Below the pieces are notes generated by a model. The model worked only from the letters and a program-made list of their open reading frames with translations, was not told the DNA's origin and searched no databases. Positions 1 to 6,428 of a DNA stretch of 8,347 nt are shown here, piece by piece. Source of the stretch: CAZSGN01 sp964606415 (GTDB lineage Bacteria > Bacteroidota > Bacteroidia > Bacteroidales > JBBRXJ01). Every line of letters starts with the position of its first letter. The first letter of the stretch is position 1. The stretch covers positions 1 to 8,347 of the forward strand of contig CAZSGN010000119.1 of assembly GCA_964606415.1 (NCBI GenBank). The letters are read 5' to 3'. Made by a program: the position numbers and the translations under genes.

Positions 1-487
1 CATGAAAAGCATCACATCTGTAAAAACAATAAAAGCATTAGGCGGCTCTCCCACCCCTATTGCGTGGGGAGAACTTTACACGTCCCTGCAGAATGGTGTT
101 GTAGATGGTGCTGAAAACAACCCCCCCACCTTTCATCTTTCCCACCATTATGAAGTCTGTAAATATTATTCATTAGATGAACATTCAGTTATACCAGATG
201 TTTTATTAATGAGTACCCACACATGGGAAGCACTGACAGAACAAGAACAGAAATGGATAACACAAGCTACCTGGGAATCACTAAAAATACAAAGAGAATA
301 TTGGCAAGAAGCAGAAAAAGAAGCACTGGAGACCGTTAAGAAAGCCGGTATTAAAATTATCCGTCCAGATAAAGCCCTTTTCCGCAAAGCTGTTAAACCT
401 GTTTATGAGTATTTCAAAGTCAGGAATCCCGAGGTACATGCACTGGGAGAAAAGATCAGGAATTTTAAGACTGAAAAATCAGAATAA
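1..487 (+). CDS. dctP: TRAP transporter substrate-binding protein, DctP family (5' truncated)
   Basis: This is the C-terminal half (about 161 codons) of a periplasmic solute receptor that captures an organic acid and hands it to the DctQM membrane pair. Codons are read from base 2. The ATG there is very likely internal, because the family's proteins are about 320-340 residues long with a signal peptide, and the fragment begins in the middle of the fold. The visible family signature is ALGGSPTPIAWGELYTSLQ followed by NGVVDGAENNPPTF (fragment residues about 12-44). In characterised homologues such as SiaP the Asn of the DG-x-EN motif lines the ligand pocket. The conserved carboxylate-binding Arg should lie just upstream, outside the window. 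The segment around residues 45-70 (HHYEVCKYYSLDEHSVIPD) is also typical. The gene stops 50 bases before dctQ, so the three genes look like one operon. Ligand specificity is unknown; a uronate-like acid is only a guess from context. Confidence 0.94.
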   Translation, partial: MKSITSVKTIKALGGSPTPIAWGELYTSLQNGVVDGAENNPPTFHLSHHYEVCKYYSLDEHSVIPDVLLMSTHTWEALTEQEQKWITQATWESLKIQREYWQEAEKEALETVKKAGIKIIRPDKALFRKAVKPVYEYFKVRNPEVHALGEKIRNFKTEKSE

Positions 488-537
488 GGAAAAAATATCA
501 TCTGTTTATGTATGTGTAAAAATATAAAAACAAAGAA

Positions 538-1041
538 ATGAAAATCAGAGAAATTTTAGACAAAATCCTGGCAAACCTTGTTGTTTTTATCATGGGAATA
601 TTGGTTATTGATGTGGTCTGGAATGTTATTTCCAGATACTTATTAAATAATCCCAGTTCATTTTCTGTTGAATTAGCAAATTTTTTGTTAATATGGATAG
701 GGTTATTCGGTGCAGCCTATGCAACAGGGCAAAAAGAGCACATTGCCATTGAATTATTTCCACAGTGGCTGGCTAAAAAAGACCCGATAAAAAAAAGAAA
801 GCTTGACCACATCATCAACAGCCTGATTGCTATATTTGCTTTACTTGTATTAGTTATCGGAGGCAGCCGACTTGTTTATATCGTGAGCAAAATGGAACAG
901 ATATCATCGACCTTGGGAATCCCAATGGGCATTGTTTACATGGTTTTGCCAATTAGTGGGCTACTAATCATTTTTTATTGTATTCACGAAATTATTTATG
1001 GTTTACCCGAGTCTATTAAGAAAAATCAGGAAAGATATTAA
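538..1041 (+). CDS. dctQ: TRAP transporter small membrane subunit, DctQ family
   Basis: This 167-residue protein has the usual length for the four-helix small subunit of a TRAP transporter. It sits in the inner membrane, pairs with DctM, and helps dock the substrate-loaded DctP. Hydrophobic segments lie at about residues 12-33, 45-64, 90-112 and 128-150. Family marks are the W-N-V-I-S-R-Y stretch ending helix 1 (Trp28, Arg33), the SVELANF segment with Glu45 before helix 2, and IWIGLFGAAYATGQKEHIAIE-like residues about 52-72. The basic stretch KKDPIKKRK (about residues 80-88) lies between helices 2 and 3. The ATG start gives a full-length family member, and no Shine-Dalgarno is visible, as is common in Bacteroidota. 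The gene stops 17 bases before dctM, which supports co-transcription and co-assembly. Confidence 0.93.
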   Translation: MKIREILDKILANLVVFIMGILVIDVVWNVISRYLLNNPSSFSVELANFLLIWIGLFGAAYATGQKEHIAIELFPQWLAKKDPIKKRKLDHIINSLIAIFALLVLVIGGSRLVYIVSKMEQISSTLGIPMGIVYMVLPISGLLIIFYCIHEIIYGLPESIKKNQERY

Positions 1042-1058
1042 CTATTAAATAAAAAAAT

Positions 1059-2354
1059 ATGGAATTATTAGGTATTATCATACTCATCACAAGCTTTGTT
1101 ATACTGCTTTCAATAGGGGTTCCTATTGCCTACAGCATTGCCATTTCGGCAGCAACAACTTTACTGGCAAGCGTAGATCTATTGTCAGCAATAACAACCA
1201 TTTCACAACGCATATCAACAGGCCTGGACAGTTTTTCTCTTTTAGCCATTCCCTTTTTCATATTAGCAGGTCAAATAATGAACCAGGGAGGCATTGCACT
1301 CCGGCTGATTGAATTTGCAAAAGTTCTCGTAGGGAGGCTACCCGGAGGACTTGCTGTTGTCAATATCCTCGCAAACATGTTATTCGGCGCCATATCAGGA
1401 TCAGCAGTAGCTGCTGCCTCGGCAATTGGCAGTTTTATGTCTCCCAGCATGGAAAAAGAAGGTTATGACAAATCTTATACAACAGCTGTTAACGTAACTT
1501 CAGCAACAACAGGCCTGAGCATCCCTCCAAGTAATGTATTAATCGTCTATTCCCTGGCAGCAGGAGGATTATCTATTGGCTCTCTTTTTATTGCAGGATA
1601 TATTCCTGGCATTTTGACCGGTCTTGCTATCATGGCAGTCGCAGCAGGGATTGCCTACAAAAGAAAATATCCTGTAGCAGAAAAAATCAGTTTTAGAACA
1701 GGAGTATTCAAACTATTTGATGCTTTACCAAGTCTTGGAATGGTCATTGTTGTGATCGGAGGTATTATTGCGGGAATCTTTACAGCAACAGAAGCAGCAG
1801 CCATTGCGGTGGTATATGCCCTGACTCTTGCTCTCATTTATCGTGAGATAACGATAAAAAACCTGCCATCCATATTACTCAAATCCGTTGTGGTTTCATC
1901 CATTGTTTTGTTGCTGGTAGGTGCATCGATAGGCTTATCCTGGGTCATGTCCTTCCAAAACATACCTCAGAATGTTGCCAGCGGATTGATTGCATTAAGC
2001 GACAATGAATTTGTCATCCTTATCATTATTAATGTGCTACTATTGGTTGTTGGTATATTTATGGATCTAACGCCAGCCGTCTTAATCTTTACCCCTTTAT
2101 TCTTACCCGTAATAAAAAGCATTGGTATGGATCCCATTCATTTTGGAATTATGATGGTCCTGAACCTGAGTGTGGGATTATGCACCCCACCGGTAGGAAC
2201 CGTATTATTTGTCGGGTGTAGCATTACTAAAGTGGGCATAACAAGTATCATACGGTCACTTTTACCTTTATGGGCAGCCATGATATTTATTCTCTTGTTG
2301 GTAACCTACATTCCGGAAATTACATTATGGCTTCCACGGGTATTAGGATTTTAA
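1059..2354 (+). CDS. dctM: TRAP transporter large membrane subunit, DctM family
   Basis: This 431-residue, almost entirely hydrophobic protein is the transport channel of the TRAP system. It couples inward ion flow (usually Na+) to uptake of the acid delivered by DctP. The length is normal for the family and both ends look intact. Recognisable conserved stretches are residues about 96-118 (GGLAVVNILAN then GAISGSAVA), about 129-160 (PSMEKEGYDKSY then ATTGLSIPPSN), about 239-255 (GIFTATEAAAIAVVYAL) and about 356-380 (GMDPIHFGIMM then GLCTPPVG). The second and fourth are the paired hairpin motifs where ion and substrate binding are placed in the family. It is the last gene of the dctPQM set. 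About 400 bases without a gene follow, with a hairpin roughly 75 bases after the stop. Nothing suggests inactivation. Confidence 0.97.
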   Translation: MELLGIIILITSFVILLSIGVPIAYSIAISAATTLLASVDLLSAITTISQRISTGLDSFSLLAIPFFILAGQIMNQGGIALRLIEFAKVLVGRLPGGLAVVNILANMLFGAISGSAVAAASAIGSFMSPSMEKEGYDKSYTTAVNVTSATTGLSIPPSNVLIVYSLAAGGLSIGSLFIAGYIPGILTGLAIMAVAAGIAYKRKYPVAEKISFRTGVFKLFDALPSLGMVIVVIGGIIAGIFTATEAAAIAVVYALTLALIYREITIKNLPSILLKSVVVSSIVLLLVGASIGLSWVMSFQNIPQNVASGLIALSDNEFVILIIINVLLLVVGIFMDLTPAVLIFTPLFLPVIKSIGMDPIHFGIMMVLNLSVGLCTPPVGTVLFVGCSITKVGITSIIRSLLPLWAAMIFILLLVTYIPEITLWLPRVLGF

Positions 2355-2430
2355 GCTGAGTATGCTAAAAGCAAAAAACTTTAGATCTGCCCAGCCCGAC
2401 AATAAATGAACAATCAAACTTTATTAATCT

Positions 2431-2460
2431 GGAGATGTATCAAATATAAGGTACATCTCC
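2431..2460 (+). terminator. Hairpin after dctM, possible terminator
   Basis: GGAGATGTA (2431-2439) pairs perfectly with TACATCTCC (2452-2460), giving a 9-bp stem with a 12-base loop. It lies about 75 bases after the dctM stop, a sensible place for transcription to end. The bases that follow (TTGACATATAAATT) do not form a clean T-run, so it is not a textbook intrinsic terminator. It could instead be an mRNA 3'-end stabilising hairpin or an operator. Confidence 0.4.
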
Positions 2461-2562
2461 TTGACATATAAATTATTTCCGGGAAAAATTGAAATAAAAA
2501 CGCCCCTGCTGGTAATACCCAATTTATTTTATAAAACAAAAGAATAAAGATTTAATAATCTG

Positions 2563-2594
2563 TTGATCAATACTATAAATTATTATTATCTTTA
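2563..2594 (+). promoter_or_regulatory. Weak candidate Bacteroidetes-type promoter for the sensor genes
   Basis: Bacteroidota primary sigma factor promoters have the form TTG, about 19-21 bases, then TAnnTTTG. Here TTG at 2563-2565 is followed after 21 bases by TATCTTTA (2587-2594), which differs from the -7 element at its last base only. A transcript starting near 2600 would have a leader of about 155 bases containing the hairpin at 2636-2658 and the palindrome at 2725-2738. In DNA this AT-rich such a match can easily arise by chance. Confidence 0.22.
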
Positions 2595-2635
2595 TACATT
2601 AAAATAATCATGTATAATGCTCTTGCTTTATTCAC

Positions 2636-2658
2636 AAACATTATTTTTCATAATGTTT
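2636..2658. repeat. AT-rich inverted repeat, 9-bp stem and 5-base loop
   Basis: AAACATTAT (2636-2644) and ATAATGTTT (2650-2658) are perfect reverse complements around TTTTC. The element lies about 97 bases before the sensor start. It could be a regulator binding site or a leader hairpin. No T-run follows, so it is not called a terminator. Low GC makes chance occurrence possible. Confidence 0.5.
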
Positions 2659-2724
2659 ATTTACCAAAGGTAATTAGCCGGGTTAAAAAACAATATTTAA
2701 TAAATTCAAGGAACATTTATAAGT

Positions 2725-2738
2725 ATTATACGTATAAT
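2725..2738. promoter_or_regulatory. Perfect 14-bp palindrome upstream of the sensor gene, possible operator
   Basis: ATTATACGTATAAT is self-complementary over all 14 bases, centred between 2731 and 2732. It ends 16 bases before the proposed TTG start of the sensor kinase and contains the only CG step in its neighbourhood. The perfect symmetry and position fit a binding site for a dimeric regulator. Nothing in the window identifies a protein that would bind it. Confidence 0.35.
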
Positions 2739-2754
2739 CAAATAAAAAAATCCA

Positions 2755-2826
2755 TTGTTCCACAAACAAATACCATATTATCTGTTTTTTTTCTTTATTT
2801 TCTTTTTTGGGCAAACCCAGGGAGGA
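2755..2826 (+). other. Signal peptide of the sensor kinase, TTG start
   Basis: Reading from TTG at 2755 gives a short polar start with one Lys (MFHKQIPYY), then a core of Leu, Phe and Ile, then GQTQGG before the propeller begins. This is a plausible export signal. The core is encoded by T-rich DNA with runs of eight T (2785-2792) and six T (2803-2808). A read error in either run would change the frame and hide a different start. Confidence 0.55.
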
Positions 2827-5800
2827 CAATATAAATTTGACCATATCACCATTAAGGATGGATTAACGGAGAATACGGTCAACTGTATCTTTCAGGATAG
2901 TCGAGGCTACATGTGGTTTGGAACGTTCGATGGCCTGAACAGATTTGACGGTTATCAAATCAAACAATACAAATACAATCCCCAGGACTCCAATACACTA
3001 TCCAATAATACCATTCGCGACATCCAGGAAGACCATTTAGGATACCTGTGGATAGGAACAGACAATGGCTTAAACCGAATGAATTTAAAAACCGGAAAAA
3101 ATAAACTTTATTTACAGGATTCCATAAATTCAAATAGCATTGCATCCAATAGAATATCCGAATTATTATTGGACGACAATCTTAATTTCTGGATAGCCCA
3201 TTCAGGAAGAGATATTAGTCATTATAACCGTTCGAGTAATAAATTCAGCCACTATCAACTGCCTGATGACTTTTCCGCATCATGTTTATCAAAAATAAAA
3301 AAGCAGGATGGTCAAAACCATATACTTGCCGGAGGCACAGGATTATGGGAAATTAATCCTGTTAAAAAAACGATAAAACCTTTTCTTCCACTGAATCATC
3401 CTGTTCAAAAAAACACCATTAGGTGTTTGCAAGTCCATAATGATCACTTATGGGCTGGGACATGGGAAAACGGTTTATATAAAATCAACCTGAAAACAAA
3501 AAAATATACACATATTAAACCCTCCGGGCAGGAAGATAGCCTGCCTCACCATACCATCACATCCATTGAGCCGGATGATCATAACAGGCTATGGATTGGC
3601 ACACGAGGTGGTGGTGTTAGTTTATTGGATTTAAAGACCATGAATTTTCAGAATTTTAAAAAAGAAGCCTGGCGCGAGATCAGCATCGGAGGAATTGCTA
3701 TTAAAGATATTTACAAAAGCCAGTCAGGAATTATGTGGTTTGGCACTTTTTCAGGAGGAGTATCGCGTCTCTCCCTTCAATCCGGCATTAATAAGTTCGC
3801 TCATTTTTTCCCTGGTAAAGTGGTTAAAGATGTTGCCATATTAGAAAAAGAGCATTTACTTGTAGGAACCAGATTTGAAGGGCTTTATCAGGCCAGGTTT
3901 TCTGAATTTAACAAATTAGAAACAAAAAAAATATATTTTCCTCAAACAACGATTAACTGCATCAATCCTGTACAAAATAATGAAAACTGGTCATGGATAG
4001 GAACAGAAGGCAAAGGAATGTACAAACTCAACCACCAGACCCAGCAGTATATTCCATTTTTGCAAGATCAATTAAAAAGACACTCCATCATGGATGTCAA
4101 AACAACCCCCAATCAAGAATTATGGATTGCCACCTGGAATAAAGGTTTATTTAATGCAAATATTGATGGCAAAATTAATGCAGTCTTTTCTGAAAAACAA
4201 AAAGACCCACAGCAGCGATTAACAAATAATAGTATAACCGTAATAAGCATCGAAAATGATTCCTTATTATGGATTGGAACCAAGGGAGATGGTGCCTACC
4301 GGATTAATTACAAGGAGAAAAGGATAAAAGACCATTATTATCACCTTCCGGAAGACAGTAATTCACTTAGCCATAATGATGTATTTAATATACTGACAGA
4401 TTCTGACGGTGCTATATGGTTAGGCACCACTGGCAAGGGAATCAATAAATTCGACCCTGTAAACAATCAGTTCAAACACTATACAAAAAAAGACGGGCTC
4501 CCCAGCAATATGATCTATGCTATGGAAGAAGACCAAAATCATCATCTATGGATTTCAACTACTAAAGGATTAGCTAAATTCAATAAAACAGTAGGGAAAT
4601 TCATTACCTACACCACTGATGACGGAATACAAGCCAACCAGTTCTCCTCAAACGCATCCAGCCGGGAAGGAAACCATTTATTTTTTGGTGGGATCAACGG
4701 ATTTAACCATTTTAACCCTGACAGCATCAGGATGAATATTAACCGCTACCTACCCCCTATTGTTATTACAAAGATAAAAGCCAACAATAAAGCGATCGAA
4801 AACATATCAAATGGTCAAACCATTCATTTTGACTTTAACCATAATGATTTCTCTGTCCATTTTTCTGCATTAGACTACACCCAACCTGAAAAGAACCAAT
4901 ACAAATATATTCTCATCGGTTATGACAAAAAGTGGACAAAAACCACATCAAACCACCGCATTGCCAGATATACCAATTTAAAACCTGATGAATATTTATT
5001 TAAAGTAATTGGAAGCAACAATGATGATTTATGGAATGAAGAAGGTACTTCTATCAGGATAAAAATTCATCCTCCATTCTGGCAAACCACATGGTTTATA
5101 TTGATTATTGCCGGAGCCTTATCCATTATCCTTTTCTTATGGTTAAGGTATATGCTTCAACGCATGAATAAAAAACGCGAACTTATTATTCAGGAAAAGA
5201 CAAAAGAAACTCTATTCAACAAAGAAAATCAGCTCCGCACATTGGTTGATCACCTCCCGGATTTTATTTATATTAAAGACCGTGAGAGCAAATTCATTCT
5301 GGCCAATAACAAATTGGCCAATGTCATGATTGGTGAGAATCATTCTCCGGAAGAGCTTATTGGTAAAAAGGATCATGATTTTTATGAAAAGAATCTGGCA
5401 GATCAATACTTTAGAGATGAGCAAGAAATTATGGAAAAGGGCACGCCATTAATAGGCAATATTGAACCCGGCAAAGATGAACAAGGAAATCCAATCATTG
5501 TTTCTACCACTAAAGTTCCAGTAAAAAACAATCACGGTCAGATCATAGGTATTGTTGGTATTGGACGGGACATAACCCGGCTAAAGAAAGCAGAAGAAAA
5601 GATAAAACAACAAGCCGCAGAACTGCAAGAAACCAACACGCTTCTGGAAGAAAGACAAGAAGAAATTCTTCAACAAAAGGAGGAGATCGAAGCCCAGCGG
5701 GATGAGTTGTCTACCCTGAACAGCACGAAAGATAAATTCTTCTCAATCATTGGCCATGACCTTAAAAACCCATTTCATGCTATCATGAGCCTGACTGATA

Positions 5801-6411
5801 TATTAAAGAATACTTCAGGTGAGCGATCAGCAGAAGAAATTGATGAGATGATTGATATGATCAAAACATCCTCAGAAAACGCTTACGAGCTGCTTGAAAA
5901 CCTACTTCAGTGGTCTAGAAGTCAAACCGGCCGCATTAATTACAATCCACAAGAAATTGACATCCAGGACATAGGCATTGAAACAGTTAATCTACTAAAT
6001 GTTTCGGCTGAAAAGAAAAACATAAAATTAATATCACAGATAAATTCCCAAATGATGGCTTTTGCAGATAAAAATATGGTTCAAACAATTATCCGGAACC
6101 TTATCAATAATGCCATAAAATTTACGCCGGAAGAAGGTGTTATCACTCTAAAAGGAGAATCAACCGCCGATTATATAAAAATTCACATCCAGGATACCGG
6201 AATAGGCATGGATCCCGAATTTATCGAAGGACTTTTTGCCATTGACAGGCAAAAGTCTACAAAGGGAACTTCAGGCGAATCCGGAACAGGATTAGGTTTA
6301 ATCATATGCAAAGAGTTTGCCGAACAAAACGGAGGAAATATTTATGTAAAAAGCACCCCGGGAGAAGGAAGTATCTTTACGCTCCAGTTACCCAAAGCAA
6401 AAACACGATAA
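2755..6411 (+). CDS. Periplasmic beta-propeller sensor histidine kinase (HTCS-like: Reg_prop, Y_Y_Y, TM, PAS, HisKA, HATPase)
   Basis: This 1218-residue inner-membrane kinase has a large periplasmic sensor of the type that binds carbohydrate-derived ligands in HTCS regulators. Residues 1-24 form a signal peptide with a Phe-rich core. Residues about 26-660 hold some 14 Reg_prop repeats, two seven-bladed propellers, marked by W-x-G-T motifs near residues 54, 99, 233, 280, 328, 414, 457, 506, 555 and 599, with degenerate copies near 145, 190, 369 and 642. A Y_Y_Y domain (about 664-775) and one membrane helix (about 780-800) follow. In the cytoplasm are a PAS domain (about 826-942), a Glu/Gln-rich coiled coil (about 943-992), a HisKA H-box with phospho-acceptor His1001 (IIGHDLKNPF), an N-box (NLINNAIKFTP, 1115-1125), a G1 box (DTGIGMD, 1147-1153) and a G2 box (GTGLGL, 1177-1182). 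All catalytic motifs are intact. The protein ends there: the receiver and AraC-type domains of classical HTCS are absent, so it needs a separate response regulator. The start is TTG, since an in-frame stop lies at 2743-2745 and no ATG is available before the signal peptide. Confidence 0.92.
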   Translation: MFHKQIPYYLFFFFIFFFGQTQGGQYKFDHITIKDGLTENTVNCIFQDSRGYMWFGTFDGLNRFDGYQIKQYKYNPQDSNTLSNNTIRDIQEDHLGYLWIGTDNGLNRMNLKTGKNKLYLQDSINSNSIASNRISELLLDDNLNFWIAHSGRDISHYNRSSNKFSHYQLPDDFSASCLSKIKKQDGQNHILAGGTGLWEINPVKKTIKPFLPLNHPVQKNTIRCLQVHNDHLWAGTWENGLYKINLKTKKYTHIKPSGQEDSLPHHTITSIEPDDHNRLWIGTRGGGVSLLDLKTMNFQNFKKEAWREISIGGIAIKDIYKSQSGIMWFGTFSGGVSRLSLQSGINKFAHFFPGKVVKDVAILEKEHLLVGTRFEGLYQARFSEFNKLETKKIYFPQTTINCINPVQNNENWSWIGTEGKGMYKLNHQTQQYIPFLQDQLKRHSIMDVKTTPNQELWIATWNKGLFNANIDGKINAVFSEKQKDPQQRLTNNSITVISIENDSLLWIGTKGDGAYRINYKEKRIKDHYYHLPEDSNSLSHNDVFNILTDSDGAIWLGTTGKGINKFDPVNNQFKHYTKKDGLPSNMIYAMEEDQNHHLWISTTKGLAKFNKTVGKFITYTTDDGIQANQFSSNASSREGNHLFFGGINGFNHFNPDSIRMNINRYLPPIVITKIKANNKAIENISNGQTIHFDFNHNDFSVHFSALDYTQPEKNQYKYILIGYDKKWTKTTSNHRIARYTNLKPDEYLFKVIGSNNDDLWNEEGTSIRIKIHPPFWQTTWFILIIAGALSIILFLWLRYMLQRMNKKRELIIQEKTKETLFNKENQLRTLVDHLPDFIYIKDRESKFILANNKLANVMIGENHSPEELIGKKDHDFYEKNLADQYFRDEQEIMEKGTPLIGNIEPGKDEQGNPIIVSTTKVPVKNNHGQIIGIVGIGRDITRLKKAEEKIKQQAAELQETNTLLEERQEEILQQKEEIEAQRDELSTLNSTKDKFFSIIGHDLKNPFHAIMSLTDILKNTSGERSAEEIDEMIDMIKTSSENAYELLENLLQWSRSQTGRINYNPQEIDIQDIGIETVNLLNVSAEKKNIKLISQINSQMMAFADKNMVQTIIRNLINNAIKFTPEEGVITLKGESTADYIKIHIQDTGIGMDPEFIEGLFAIDRQKSTKGTSGESGTGLGLIICKEFAEQNGGNIYVKSTPGEGSIFTLQLPKAKTR
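5230..5580 (+). other. PAS domain between membrane helix and kinase core
   Basis: Protein residues about 826-942 form a PAS domain of the PAS_4/PAC kind. It opens with LRTLVDHLPDFIYIKD, has the central segment GKKDHDFYEKNLADQYF, and closes with the PAC-type ending GIVGIGRDITRLKKAEE. It would sit in the cytoplasm just after the helix and could sense a second signal or relay the propeller state to the kinase. Classical HTCS proteins usually pass from the helix to HisKA without it. Confidence 0.85.
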
Positions 6412-6428
6412 TCTGGTCCACCTTGGCG

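Larger units (their letters stand above)
2355..2754. other. AT-rich intergenic region between dctM and the sensor kinase gene
   Basis: These 400 bases carry no convincing protein or RNA gene. What can be seen, in order, is a 9-bp hairpin at 2431-2460, a weak promoter candidate at 2563-2594, a 9-bp AT-rich hairpin at 2636-2658 and a perfect 14-bp palindrome at 2725-2738. A 74-codon open frame from the ATG at 2610 to 2834 overlaps the start of the sensor gene. It has no recognisable family features and is treated as spurious. The region probably holds the end of the TRAP transcript and the promoter and leader of the sensor genes. Confidence 0.75.

Noticed and set aside
166..387. Minus-strand open frame inside dctP
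   Set aside because: It is antisense to a well-conserved DctP segment and shows no family features of its own.
2461..2489. TTGACA resembling an E. coli -35 box
   Set aside because: The sequence 17 bases further on (AAAAAT) is a poor -10 box, and Bacteroidota promoters use a different consensus.
2610..2834. 74-codon open frame from an ATG in the intergenic region, overlapping the start of the sensor gene
   Set aside because: The product resembles no family and is rich in residues expected from AT-rich noncoding DNA. It overlaps the sensor's signal peptide by 80 bases in another frame. It matters only if the T-run lengths are wrong.
2834..2841. TAAATTTG, a match to the Bacteroidetes -7 element
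   Set aside because: It lies inside the sensor coding sequence at the start of the propeller, with no suitable gene start after it.
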